Assembly: GCF_900142985.1 (NCBI RefSeq)
Contig: NZ_LT670849.1
Coordinates: 1,302,001 to 1,366,000 of the forward strand
Reading direction: 5' to 3'
Length of the DNA stretch: 64,000 bases
From: Bradyrhizobium erythrophlei
GTDB lineage: Bacteria; Pseudomonadota; Alphaproteobacteria; Rhizobiales; Xanthobacteraceae
Positions 34,901 to 42,359 of the stretch are shown in pieces (position 1 is the first letter of the stretch; every line of letters begins with the position of its first letter). The translations under genes were made by a program, and so were the position numbers. Under the pieces are notes generated by a model. The model had not been told where the DNA came from and ran no database searches. It saw only the letters and a list, made by a program, of their open reading frames with translations.

Positions 34901-35626
34901 CACTTTGGCGCCGCAGAGTTTGTATGCAGCGTCGACGAGCGTATCGAGAACCGGTTGCAGGTCGAACACCGAGCGGCTGATGACCTTCAGCACATCGGCG
35001 GTCGCGGTCTGCTGTTGTAGCGATTCCGAAAGGTCGGCAGTTTTAGCCTGCACCTCGTCGAACAGGCGAACGTTCTCGATCGCAATCATGGCCTGGTCGG
35101 CAAAGGTTTGCACCAGATCGATCTGGCTTTTGCCGAAAGGGCCGGGCTCCGGCCGCGTCAGCACAATGACGCCCTCGACCTTGTCGCTCCGGAGCATCGG
35201 CACGCCGAGCGCCGCGCGAATCCTGTTCAGCGAACCCGCGGGCATCTCCATGTCCGGGTCCTCAAGCACATCGGGAATAACTTCGATCTTTCCCGATGCG
35301 ATGACCCGTGAGGTCGCCGAACCGCGGCCCGCTTTCGGCGGATTCGCCGCCCAATATTGCAGGAACTCGGGCGTGGTGCTGGACGCCGCCTTCAACGGAA
35401 AGAGATCGCCGTCGCGAAGGAAGATCGAGCCCCTGTCAGCACCGCTCAACTCGACTGCGGACTTGATCAGCGTTTCGAGAACGGTCTGGAGGTCGAAGGT
35501 CGAGCGGCTGATGATCTTGAGTATGTCGGCAGTGGCGGCCTGCTGCGCAACCGACTCGTCAAGCCTGCGTTGCAGATCATCGACAACCTGCTGGGAAACC
35601 TCGGCAAGCTTATTGGTCACAATCAA
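31979..35626 (-). CDS. Histidine kinase with five tandem GAF domains
   Basis: 1215 residues, no membrane segment. Five GAF domains begin at regular intervals (ISRS motif near residues 39, 217, 406, 591 and 775), each preceded by QQ(H)TAT(A/S)(D/E)VLKVISRS and ended by QAVIAIENARLFDEVQ. GAF 3 and 4 are near-duplicates. The kinase core follows: a phosphoacceptor His near 966 (GIAHEIKNPLNFV), N box NLISNGFYAANKR, G1 DNGTGIP and GTGLGLSMSHDI. Soluble multi-sensor kinase; cyclic nucleotide, tetrapyrrole or redox ligands are possible but not readable. The TTG at 35626 is the furthest start; GTG at 35620 is also possible. First gene of the operon. Confidence 0.94.
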   Translation of the reverse strand: MIVTNKLAEVSQQVVDDLQRRLDESVAQQAATADILKIISRSTFDLQTVLETLIKSAVELSGADRGSIFLRDGDLFPLKAASSTTPEFLQYWAANPPKAGRGSATSRVIASGKIEVIPDVLEDPDMEMPAGSLNRIRAALGVPMLRSDKVEGVIVLTRPEPGPFGKSQIDLVQTFADQAMIAIENVRLFDEVQAKTADLSESLQQQTATADVLKVISRSVFDLQPVLDTLVDAAYKLCGAKVGLLYLRGEEAFECKAVAGAGVTEASRLFRGRPIRAGRGTAGERVILTGEVQSITSFLDDPEMDPKIRDAILNADSSGSSISQIRSTLAVPMTRDNAVVGVMVIGCSQTGPFPQRQIELLQTFADQAVIAIENARLFDEVQTKTADLEESLQHQTATSEVLQVISRSPGELDPVFQTILASATRICDAQFGLLLLYEDGGFRCTSTFNLPPTFAETFLRNPVIYPPPIDPLGRLIETRQLVHVVDVKQEPAYLTGFPPIVELVELGGARTLLLVPMFRENDIAGVIAIFRQNVHAFSDKQIDLVTSFGRQAVIAIENARLLGELHKRTDDLSESLRHQTATSEVLKVISRSPGELDPVFQTILASATGICDAQFGNLFVLHEDGGLRCASVFSLPAAFAETFSRNPVIYPPPIDPLGRLIATRQLVHILDVAQEPAYLTGFPPIVDLVELGGARTVLLVPMLKEDKLVGVLAIFRQTVQAFSEKQIDLVTSFASQAVIAIENARLLSELRERTDDLSESLQQQTATADVLKVISRSAFDLKSVLTTLTESAQSLCGASLGIICLRDGEVMRLQAESGCTPAFVEFMQAHPIKPGRETITGRVFVDGTPVHVPDVELDAEYNFGNAPTIGAYRAVLAVPLMRDGAVEGVLLLGRPEPGPFGQRQQELVQTFADQAVIAIENVRLFDEVQARTRELSLSLEDLRTAQDRLVQTEKLASLGQLTAGIAHEIKNPLNFVNNFSSLSGELIDELNDLLQSAKLDGKTREEVDELTQMLKGNLDKVVQHGKRADSIVKNMLLHSREGSGDRRPADINTIVEESLNLAYHGARAEKSGFNITLQRDLDPSAGIIDLYPQEITRVFLNLISNGFYAANKRKEAASDGFEPLLTATTKNLGSKVEIRIRDNGTGIPAEVKDKMFNPFFTTKPAGEGTGLGLSMSHDIIVKQHGGKIDVETEPGAFTEFIITLPRAAVQTGGRT

Positions 35627-35887
35627 TGTTCCAGAGTAACGGAGATGCCGGATGTCATCTTCATTTCGCGCCTGAATACATCAAAGCATGACAGCCCGGC
35701 GCCAGCTAGAGGTAGCCGGCTCCAACTGACCAAAATGTCAGCCTCGGGCGTCTCGATCCATCATTTCGCCTGCAAAGCCCGGCGGCTACGACAATAGTCG
35801 CGCATTACGCCGCCTCGCCGAGCTTCGTCTCCAGCACGGTCCGCTAGAGACGATGGCGATCCGCATCAGGCCTCTATGACCCGCGTC
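35627..35887. other. Intergenic, 261 bases, no gene seen
   Basis: Between the GAF kinase start and the end of the YdeI-like gene. It must hold the kinase promoter. I could not identify a clear repeat or hairpin. Confidence 0.4.
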
Positions 35888-36487
35888 CTAGCGTTTGGAT
35901 TTCGACGGATGGATGGTTTCCCCGGCCGCCAGCATCGCGACGAATTTTTTGACATGCGCCGCCCGGGTTTCGGGCTTCTTCGCATTATGGATGCGGTAAA
36001 GAATCGAGTAGCGGTTGACTCGGTCGAGAGCTTCGAAAAACTTGCTCGCCTTCTTGTTCTTTGCCAGCGCCGCCCGAAGATCGTCGGGGACGTCTGCCGT
36101 GCTTTGCGGCGCATAGGCGGCTCCCCAACGCCCATCTTTTTGGGCGCGTTCGACCTCCTTCATGCCGGCAGGCAGCATCTGTCCCAGCTTGATCAATTCA
36201 AGCGCGCGGCTGCGATTTCTTTCAGACCACTTGCTGGCTTGACGGCGCGGCGTGAAGCGGACGAGCGAATACTTGTCGTCAAAGCTATCGAGCTGGCCGT
36301 CGATCCAGCCGTGACAAAGCGCGGTATCGACGGCTTCCGATTTTGAAACACTGGCAATGCCGGAGGACTTCTTCGCCAACTTGAGCCAAAGGCCCTCCGA
36401 ATCCGCAGCCTCGGCTGCAAGCCAGTCATTCCAGGCCTGCTGCGATTCAAACGCAATAATGGGCCGATCGCTCTTGGTCTTCGCCAT
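35888..36487 (-). CDS. YdeI/OmpD-associated family protein
   Basis: 199 residues. IIAFESQQAWNDWLAAEAADSEGLWLKLAKK opens a compact domain. The signature is SEAVDTALCHGWIDGQLDSFDD with FTPRRQASKWSERNRSRALELI, as in YdeI-type proteins linked with antimicrobial-peptide tolerance. The second half (DVPDDLRAALAKNKKASKFFEALD) is a helical domain, and the end (KKFVAMLAAGETIHPSKSK) is basic. Start ATG 36487 precedes MAKTKSD; an in-frame extension to 36565 overlaps the ubiK end and is unlikely. Soluble; biochemical role unsettled. Confidence 0.85.
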   Translation of the reverse strand: MAKTKSDRPIIAFESQQAWNDWLAAEAADSEGLWLKLAKKSSGIASVSKSEAVDTALCHGWIDGQLDSFDDKYSLVRFTPRRQASKWSERNRSRALELIKLGQMLPAGMKEVERAQKDGRWGAAYAPQSTADVPDDLRAALAKNKKASKFFEALDRVNRYSILYRIHNAKKPETRAAHVKKFVAMLAAGETIHPSKSKR

Positions 36488-36527
36488 TCGACGAGAAGGA
36501 CGGGTTGATCGTTTCAATCCGTCGGTG

Positions 36528-36785
36528 TCATGAGGCGCCGCCGAGCTTGGCTTCGAGGGCCGCAATACGTGTCTTCAGCGCCTCGTTTTCCTCACGCGCC
36601 AGACGCGCCATGTCCTTGACGGCCTCGAACTCCTCGCGCTTGACCACGTCGAGATCGCGCAGGATTTTTTCGGCCTGGTTGCGCACCACGGTATCGACCT
36701 CGCGCTTGACGCCCTGGGCGGCACCGGCCGCATCGTTCATCAAACGCCCGATCTCGTCGAAAAATCGATTGCTGGTCTGGGTCAT
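36528..36785 (-). CDS. ubiK: Ubiquinone biosynthesis accessory factor UbiK family (BMFP domain)
   Basis: 85 residues. MTQTSNRFFDEIGRLMNDAAGAAQG is the amphipathic membrane-interacting N-terminus. The C-terminal EFEAVKDMARLAREENEALKTRIAALEAKL is a trimeric coiled coil. This matches the YqiC/UbiK family that helps the Ubi enzymes under aerobic growth. Divergent from lgt. Short protein but the two-part pattern is characteristic. Confidence 0.85.
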   Translation of the reverse strand: MTQTSNRFFDEIGRLMNDAAGAAQGVKREVDTVVRNQAEKILRDLDVVKREEFEAVKDMARLAREENEALKTRIAALEAKLGGAS

Positions 36786-36958
36786 CCCTCACCTCCGGCC
36801 GGTTTGTGCAGTCCTGCATAGATAATGGCGATCCACAGCCTGCGGTTCAAGAGCGCTCTCACTTTTGATCCTGCATTCGCAAAAGTGCCTGCCAAATCGG
36901 GATACGAATGTTAGAAGCAGGCTGTTGGTTAACAGCGCCACGAGCCCGCGACCCGCGA

Positions 36959-37798
36959 ATGCCCTTACTCACCATCGCTTTTCCTGTCTTCGATCCCGTC
37001 GCCTTCGCGATCGGCCCGTTCGTCGTTCGCTGGTATGCGCTCGCCTATATCGGCGGCATCGTGCTCGGCTGGATCTATGCGCGCGCGCTAATCAAGAACG
37101 TAAAGTTCTGGGCCGGGCCTTCGCCGGTCACGCTCCCGCAGCTGGATGATTTCATACTGTGGGTGACGATCGGAATCATCGTCGGCGGCCGCACAGGCTA
37201 TGTGCTGTTCTACAATCCGATGTTCTTCATGCAGCATCCCGCCGAGATCTTCGAACTATGGAAGGGCGGAATGTCGTTTCACGGCGGCTTTCTCGGCTGC
37301 GTCGCGGCCGTGATGCTGTTTGCGCGACGAAACAACATCTCGATCCTGTCGCTTGGCGACATCGTCACCGCGGTCGGACCGATCGGGTTGTTTCTCGGCC
37401 GGATCGCGAACTTCATCAACAGCGAGTTGTGGGGCCGCGCGGCCGATCCCACCTTGCCATGGGCGATGATATTTCCGAATGGCGGGCCAATTCCACGTCA
37501 CCCGAGCCAGCTCTACGAGGCTGCGCTTGAGGGCATCGTCCTGTTCACTATTCTGGCGGTGATGATTCGGATGGGTGCGCTGAAACGCCCCGGCTTGATC
37601 CTCGGCAGCTTCATCACGATCTATGGAATTGCGCGTATTATCGGTGAGTTTTTCAGGGAGCCCGACCCACAGCTCGGATTTTTGTGGGGCGGGCTTACCA
37701 TGGGCATGCTGCTTTCAGTGCCCATGATTATTGCCGGAGCTATCATTATTGCAGCGGCGCGGCGCCGAAAGGCGGCTGAAACGGTAGCGCCAATTTAG
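36959..37798 (+). CDS. lgt: Prolipoprotein diacylglyceryl transferase
   Basis: Transfers the diacylglyceryl group from phosphatidylglycerol to the lipobox cysteine of prolipoproteins. 279 residues with seven hydrophobic segments. The Lgt signature [14 protein letters not shown], the conserved HGG motif in SFHGGFLG and the Arg pair in [13 protein letters not shown] are present. The ATG at 36959 ([16 protein letters not shown]) matches family N-termini. Only nine bases precede the next gene, so lgt and the MidA-type methyltransferase form an operon. Inner membrane. A lipoprotein candidate lies 2.2 kb downstream. Confidence 0.97.
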   Translation: MPLLTIAFPVFDPVAFAIGPFVVRWYALAYIGGIVLGWIYARALIKNVKFWAGPSPVTLPQLDDFILWVTIGIIVGGRTGYVLFYNPMFFMQHPAEIFELWKGGMSFHGGFLGCVAAVMLFARRNNISILSLGDIVTAVGPIGLFLGRIANFINSELWGRAADPTLPWAMIFPNGGPIPRHPSQLYEAALEGIVLFTILAVMIRMGALKRPGLILGSFITIYGIARIIGEFFREPDPQLGFLWGGLTMGMLLSVPMIIAGAIIIAAARRRKAAETVAPI

Positions 37799-37806
37799 GA
37801 AATCTC

Positions 37807-38940
37807 GTGACGGAAACTTCCCCGCTGCTGGCGGAAATCAAGAAGCTGATCAAGTCGTCTGGCCCGATCCCGGTATGGCGTTACATGGAGCTGTGCCTGA
37901 TGCATCCCCAGCACGGCTATTACCTTTCCAAGGATCCGCTCGGGCGCGAAGGCGATTTCATCACCGCGCCCGAAGTGAGCCAGATGTTCGGCGAGTTGCT
38001 CGGATTGTGGGCGGCCTCGGTGTGGAAAGCGATCGATTCACCGCCGCTGCTGCGGCTGATCGAAATCGGCCCCGGGCGCGGCACCTTGATGGCGGATGCA
38101 TTGCGGGCGCTTCGTGTCCTGCCGCCGCTTTATCAGGCGTTGAGCATCCATCTGGTCGAGGTCAATCCGGTGCTGCGCGACAAGCAGAAGTCGGCGCTGT
38201 CAGGTTCGCGCAACATTACCTGGCATGACACCATCGACGACGTGCCCGACGGCCCTTCCGTGATCTTCGCCAACGAATATTTCGACGTGCTGCCGATCCA
38301 TCAGGCGGTCAAGGCCGAGAACGGCTGGCATGAGCGCACGGTCGAACTCGACGATAGCGGCAAGCTCGCCTTCGGCGTGGCGAGCAATCCCATTCCGCGT
38401 TTCGACGTGCTGTTGCCCTCGTGGGTGCGTGCAGCTCCCGTCGGCGCGGTGTTCGAGTGGCGGCCGGATGCGGAAATCATGAGGATCGCAAGCCGCGTCC
38501 GCGATCAGGAAGGTGCGGCGCTCATCATCGATTATGGCCATGTCCGCAGCGATGCCGGCGATACGCTTCAGGCCATCGCCCGCCACAGCTTTGCCGACCC
38601 TCTGGAAAATCCGGGGCAGGCCGATGTGACCGCGCATGTGGACTTTCAAGCGCTGGTACGTGCCACTGAGGATCTCGGCGCTGGCGTTCACGGCCCGGTA
38701 CCACAAGGTGATTTTCTCAAGCGGCTCGGGATCGAGACCCGCGCGGTGAATCTGATGGCGAAGGCGACGCGCGAGGCCTCCGAAGACGTCGCCAGCGCGC
38801 TGAAGCGGCTGGTCGGCGGCGGCCGGAGCGGCATGGGACAGATGTTCAAGGTGCTCGGCATCTCCGAGCCCAATCTCACCACGCTGGCAGGCTTCGCCGA
38901 CGAGACACCTGAGGACAAGGCTGAAGCGAAAACATCATGA
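37807..38940 (+). CDS. SAM-dependent methyltransferase, MidA/NDUFAF7 family
   Basis: 377 residues. SAM-binding motif LLRLIEIGPGRGTLMADALR, an N-terminal substrate segment PIPVWRYMELCLMHPQHGYY, the family-specific GREGDFITAPEVSQMFGEL and YGHVRSDAGDTLQAI. NDUFAF7/MidA dimethylates an arginine of the complex I subunit NDUFS2/NuoD in mitochondria; the bacterial homologue is expected to act in the same pathway but that is inference. GTG start at 37807 with AGGAAA upstream. Directly downstream of lgt. The stop is followed within two bases by double-hairpin element C. Confidence 0.92.
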   Translation: MTETSPLLAEIKKLIKSSGPIPVWRYMELCLMHPQHGYYLSKDPLGREGDFITAPEVSQMFGELLGLWAASVWKAIDSPPLLRLIEIGPGRGTLMADALRALRVLPPLYQALSIHLVEVNPVLRDKQKSALSGSRNITWHDTIDDVPDGPSVIFANEYFDVLPIHQAVKAENGWHERTVELDDSGKLAFGVASNPIPRFDVLLPSWVRAAPVGAVFEWRPDAEIMRIASRVRDQEGAALIIDYGHVRSDAGDTLQAIARHSFADPLENPGQADVTAHVDFQALVRATEDLGAGVHGPVPQGDFLKRLGIETRAVNLMAKATREASEDVASALKRLVGGGRSGMGQMFKVLGISEPNLTTLAGFADETPEDKAEAKTS

Positions 38941-38942
38941 CA

Positions 38943-39110
38943 CTAGTGATCTGATTCTAACATTTGCACCCCGGTCTGGTTGGCGCTTTTTGCAAATGTT
39001 AGAATCAAAGGATCACTAGCAAATATCAATCTGTAGTGGAGCTTTGGATTTGACATTCGCATCAGAAGTACGCGGCCAGGAGGGAGCGAATGTCAAATCC
39101 GCTCCACTAC
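38943..39110 (+). repeat. Double-hairpin dispersed element, copy C (168 bp)
   Basis: Hairpin 1: CTAGTGATC (38943-38951) pairs with GATCACTAG (39011-39019), with inner GATTCTAACATTTGCA complementary strands. Linker CAAATATCAATCT. Hairpin 2: GTAGTGGAG (39033-39041) pairs with CTCCACTAC (39102-39110), inner GATTTGACATTCGC (39047-39060) with GCGAATGTCAAATC (39086-39099). Different stems from copies A and B but same total length, same CTAG tip of hairpin 1 and same linker start CTAGCAAAT as copy B. It overlaps the 5' end of pgeF. Confidence 0.88.
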
Positions 39111-39868
39111 AATCTGCCCTGCTCTCGGCCGTGCCCGGCCTGCACCATGCCTTCTTCAGCCGCGAGGGCGGCGTCTCCGAAGGAATCTACGCCGGACTGA
39201 ACGGCGGCGTAGGCTCCGACGACAATCCGGCGCATGTCGCGGAAAACCGCCGTCGGATGGCAACGGCGCTGCGCGTTGCGCCGGAGCGCCTTCTCACCGT
39301 GTTCCAGATTCATTCGCCTGACGTCGTCACGGCATCAGCCCCGTGGGACACCGCGGCGCGGCCGAGAGCCGACGCCATCGTCACCCGCACCGAGGGGCTG
39401 GCGATCGGCGTCACGGCCGCCGATTGCGGCCCGATTTTGTTCGCCGATCCGAAGGCGCGCGTGATTGGCGCGGCGCATGCGGGCTGGAAGGGCGCGCTGA
39501 CCGGCGTGATCGAGGCCACGGTGGAGGCGATGGAAAAACTGGGCGCCGATCGCGCCAATGTCGTCGCGGCGGTCGGGCCGCTGATCCGCCAGCAGTCCTA
39601 CGAAGTCGGCAACGAATTCGTCGAGCGGTTCGTCGAGGCCGACGCGGAGAACACGCGCTACTTCGTGGCCGCGGCGCGCGAAAGCCATGCGATGTTCGAT
39701 CTGGCCGGCTTTATCCGCAAGCGGCTGGAGAATGCCGGCGTGCTGTTCGTCGATGATACCGGCATCGACACTTATGCCGACGAGCGTTTTTTCAGCTACC
39801 GCCGTTCCGTGCACCGCAAGGAGGCCGATTACGGCCGCCACGTTCACGCCATAGTTCTTGAAAGCTAG
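39044..39868 (+). CDS. pgeF: Peptidoglycan editing factor PgeF (multicopper polyphenol oxidoreductase family)
   Basis: 274 residues from the first possible start. Family motifs: HHAFFSREGGVSEGIYAGLN, IHSPDVVTA, ADCGPILFADPKARVIGAAH with metal Cys/His, and GPLIRQQSYEVGNEF. PgeF removes wrongly incorporated amino acids from peptidoglycan precursors. The first 23 residues (MDLTFASEVRGQEGANVKSA) are encoded by hairpin 2 of repeat element C, so the native start has probably been replaced. TTG at 39044 or 39050 are the only early starts in frame, and an AGGAGG plus ATG at 39090 is in a different frame. GTG 39130 would truncate conserved sequence. Domain call firm, start unsure. Confidence 0.9.
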   Translation: MDLTFASEVRGQEGANVKSAPLQSALLSAVPGLHHAFFSREGGVSEGIYAGLNGGVGSDDNPAHVAENRRRMATALRVAPERLLTVFQIHSPDVVTASAPWDTAARPRADAIVTRTEGLAIGVTAADCGPILFADPKARVIGAAHAGWKGALTGVIEATVEAMEKLGADRANVVAAVGPLIRQQSYEVGNEFVERFVEADAENTRYFVAAARESHAMFDLAGFIRKRLENAGVLFVDDTGIDTYADERFFSYRRSVHRKEADYGRHVHAIVLES

Positions 39869-39941
39869 GCCACGAACAGATCAAGCTCCAACGGTGAACC
39901 GAACGCGCATCGGCGTGATCGCGTCATTGCTGTGCCCTAGA

Positions 39942-39959
39942 CGTTAATCGATTTTAACG
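39942..39959. promoter_or_regulatory. CGTTAA-TCGATT-TTAACG palindrome upstream of the lipoprotein gene
   Basis: Perfect 6-bp arms around a 6-bp centre, 16 bases before the ATG at 39976. Two TTAA half-sites with spacing of six resemble a CtrA box (TTAA-N7-TTAA) but the spacing is off by one. Could be an operator. Confidence 0.35.
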
Positions 39960-39975
39960 ATATCGCTCTTAGTTC

Positions 39976-40614
39976 ATGAGCGACCTCATTTTGTCCCGCG
40001 TTTTTCGGATCGCATCCCGCCCCGCAGCAGCAGCGCTTCTGCTGATGACGGCTTGCGGCCTCGGCGGCTGCGCTGGTGGTGCGGCGAACAATTCCTTTGC
40101 GATGGCCAGCAACAGCACAAGCGGCCCGACGGTTGCGTTCGAATCCATCGACGGGCCGCCACCCCAGGTGTTCGAGCGGATGGTGAGTATGTTGGACAGC
40201 GAGTCCAAGCTGCGGAGCCTTTCGATCGTGTCCCGTGAAGGCACGGCCGCGTACCGCGTGAAGGGCTATCTCGCGGCGCAGATCAACCACGGCCGCACCA
40301 CCATCGCCTGGGTGTGGGACGTCTACGACCAGAACCAGCAGCGCGCCCTTCGCCTTTCCGGCGAGGAGCCGGCCGGCAAGGCCGGCCGCGACGCCTGGGC
40401 CGCAGCGGACGACCTGGTGTTGCGCAAGATCGCACAAGCCGGCCTGGGCGGTCTGACCAGCATGATCAATGGAACTTCTCCGGCCGATGCGCCCCAGCCT
40501 GCACCGCCTGCGGCCCCCGCCAGGCGCGGGCCGGCGGTCGCCAGCGCGGACGCTTCTCCGGCGCCGCATGAGGGCGAAATCGCCGTCGGCGCCCTCGCCT
40601 ATACGAGCTATTAG
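39976..40614 (+). CDS. Probable lipoprotein, 212 aa
   Basis: N-terminal signal MSDLILSRVFRIASRPAAAALLLMTACGLGGC with two candidate lipobox cysteines: LGGC (Cys about 32) fits the consensus best. The mature part begins AGGAANNSFAMASNS; the body has QVFERMVSMLDSESKLRSLSIVSREG and YRVKGYLAAQINHGRTTIAWVWDVYD, and a Pro/Ala-rich C-terminus. Anchored in the inner or outer membrane. Not a named family to me, though the YRVKGYLAA...WVWDVYD core looks like a conserved rhizobial secreted domain. Confidence 0.78.
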   Translation: MSDLILSRVFRIASRPAAAALLLMTACGLGGCAGGAANNSFAMASNSTSGPTVAFESIDGPPPQVFERMVSMLDSESKLRSLSIVSREGTAAYRVKGYLAAQINHGRTTIAWVWDVYDQNQQRALRLSGEEPAGKAGRDAWAAADDLVLRKIAQAGLGGLTSMINGTSPADAPQPAPPAAPARRGPAVASADASPAPHEGEIAVGALAYTSY

Positions 40615-40774
40615 CCAAAGCCACGTGGAAATGGGCATTTTTGCCCGGGAAAACCGGGCGGCCGGGTTGCCAGCCGGGTTAGGCTCTTGATATCAACCCG
40701 CTATCGGAACGCGCTTTCGTAGGGTTTGCGATATGCTGAATGTAGTCTCCAGCAAGGCGCGGGGAGAAATCTCG

Positions 40775-41728
40775 ATGTCGGCCAAGAACGGCTCGATCAA
40801 GCTTGTCGCCGGCAACTCCAATCCGGCGCTGGCGAAGGAAATCGCCAACGGGCTGAACCTGACGCTGACCAAGGCGATCGTCCGCCGCTTTGCGGACATG
40901 GAAATCTTCGTCGAAATCCAGGAAAACGTCCGCGGTTCCGACGTCTTCGTGATCCAGTCGACCTCGTTCCCGGCCAACGATCACCTGATGGAGCTCCTGA
41001 TCATCACGGACGCGCTGCGCCGTGCTTCGGCGCGCCGCATCACCGCCGTCGTGCCCTACTTCGGCTACGCCCGGCAGGACCGCAAGGCCGGACCGCGCAC
41101 GCCGATCTCCGCCAAGCTGGTGGCGAACCTGATCACGCATGCCGGCGCCGACCGCGTCATGACGCTCGATCTGCACGCCGGACAGATCCAGGGCTTCTTC
41201 GACATTCCGACCGACAATCTCTATGCCTCGCCTGTCATGGTGCGCGACATCCGCGAACGGTTCGACCTTGCCAATGTGATGGTGGTGTCGCCGGACGTCG
41301 GCGGCGTGGTGCGCGCCCGCGGACTGGCCAAGCGCATCAACGCCCCGCTCGCCATCATCGACAAGCGCCGCGAGCGCGCCGGCGAATCCGAGGTGATGAA
41401 CGTGATCGGCGACGTTGCCGGCTATACCTGCATCTTGGTGGACGACATCGTCGACTCCGGCGGCACGCTGGTGAATGCCGCCGATGCGCTGCTCGCCAAC
41501 GGCGCCAAGGAAGTCTACGCCTATATCACCCACGGCGTGCTGTCGGGCGGCGCGGTCACGCGCGTCACCTCCTCGCGGTTGAAGGAACTGGTCATCACCG
41601 ACTCGATCCAGCCGACCGAAGCGGTGATCAAGTCCCCCAACATCCGCACGCTGCCGATATCGGCCCTGATCGCTGAAGCGATCGGCCGCACGGCTGCCGA
41701 AGAGTCGGTATCAAGCCTGTTCGATTGA
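40775..41728 (+). CDS. prs: Ribose-phosphate pyrophosphokinase
   Basis: Makes PRPP from ribose-5-phosphate and ATP for nucleotide, His and Trp synthesis. 317 residues. ATP/Mg loop [20 protein letters not shown], catalytic flexible loop [37 protein letters not shown], and PRPP-binding loop [17 protein letters not shown] at 40775 follows GGGGAGAAA; the open frame begins earlier at 40733 but lacks family residues. Followed by a 9-bp hairpin near 41738. Cytosolic hexamer in the family. Confidence 0.97.
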   Translation: MSAKNGSIKLVAGNSNPALAKEIANGLNLTLTKAIVRRFADMEIFVEIQENVRGSDVFVIQSTSFPANDHLMELLIITDALRRASARRITAVVPYFGYARQDRKAGPRTPISAKLVANLITHAGADRVMTLDLHAGQIQGFFDIPTDNLYASPVMVRDIRERFDLANVMVVSPDVGGVVRARGLAKRINAPLAIIDKRRERAGESEVMNVIGDVAGYTCILVDDIVDSGGTLVNAADALLANGAKEVYAYITHGVLSGGAVTRVTSSRLKELVITDSIQPTEAVIKSPNIRTLPISALIAEAIGRTAAEESVSSLFD

Positions 41729-41737
41729 ACTGGAAAT

Positions 41738-41761
41738 CGGAGATCGATCACACGATCTCCG
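41738..41761. terminator. Hairpin between the convergent prs and 137-aa genes
   Basis: CGGAGATCG (41738-41746), loop ATCACA, CGATCTCCG (41753-41761). 9-bp stem without a T-tract; plausible end of transcription for both convergent genes. Confidence 0.45.
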
Positions 41762-41768
41762 GCCCGCC

Positions 41769-42182
41769 TCAATAACACCTGGTGATGTTGACCTGCCCCG
41801 TCCCGCCACGGCCGTCGGGGACCGTCACGGTTTCAGCGCCGCAACTCGAAACGTAGGGACGTCCAGACGGGGTAACCACCGGCGGATAGCGATGGGCCCA
41901 ATCCCAGGGAATATCGCTGGCGTTGGAATTGCGGACCTCGCCGGTCAGCGGTGCGCCATCCAGCGGAGTATCCGCGGTCGGCCCATAGAAATAGCCGTCG
42001 TCACCCCAGACAAATCCGTCTTGCGACCTGTGGTGATGGAAGCGGTGCGCCGCCGATCGATGCGAGGTCGAATGCGCGGAGGCACCGCCCCCACGCGAAG
42101 CGGCAAAGCTCTCGTTCGCGGTAACTGTCAGCACGATCGCACCGACCGACGCAAGCAGCGTTCCGTACATTCTGGTTTTCAT
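41769..42182 (-). CDS. Small secreted protein, 137 aa
   Basis: MKTRMYGTLLASVGAIVLTVTANESFA is a signal peptide. The mature N-terminus is Ser/Gly/His-rich (SAHSTSHRSAAHRFHHHRSQ), then DGFVWGDDGYFYGPT, IPWDWAHRYPPVVTPSGRPY, and a C-terminal CGAETVTVPDGRGGTGQVNITRC with two Cys likely bridged. Typical of abundant rhizobial periplasmic proteins without known function. Promoter region carries a TTAA-N7-TTAA site at 42262-42276. Confidence 0.78.
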   Translation of the reverse strand: MKTRMYGTLLASVGAIVLTVTANESFAASRGGGASAHSTSHRSAAHRFHHHRSQDGFVWGDDGYFYGPTADTPLDGAPLTGEVRNSNASDIPWDWAHRYPPVVTPSGRPYVSSCGAETVTVPDGRGGTGQVNITRCY

Positions 42183-42261
42183 GACGCACACACCCGTTAC
42201 TGTTTACGAAGCAGTCTTTGGGGCACGCTAGGCAGCGGTTTTCGCACCCGCAAACGCATCC

Positions 42262-42290
42262 TTAATACTTAGTTAAGACGTAATCTTAAC
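42262..42290. promoter_or_regulatory. CtrA-like binding site cluster upstream of the 137-aa secreted protein
   Basis: TTAA (42262-42265), 7 bases TACTTAG, TTAA (42273-42276): exact spacing of the alphaproteobacterial CtrA box. A third half-site TTAAC lies at 42286-42290. About 80 bases upstream of the start at 42182. CtrA control is inferred, not shown. Confidence 0.5.
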
Positions 42291-42359
42291 CGGGAACCGG
42301 GCAAAACGTCGCGCACGCGGCGGCGTCCCATGGCCGGACACCTCGTCGATGAGGGGGCT

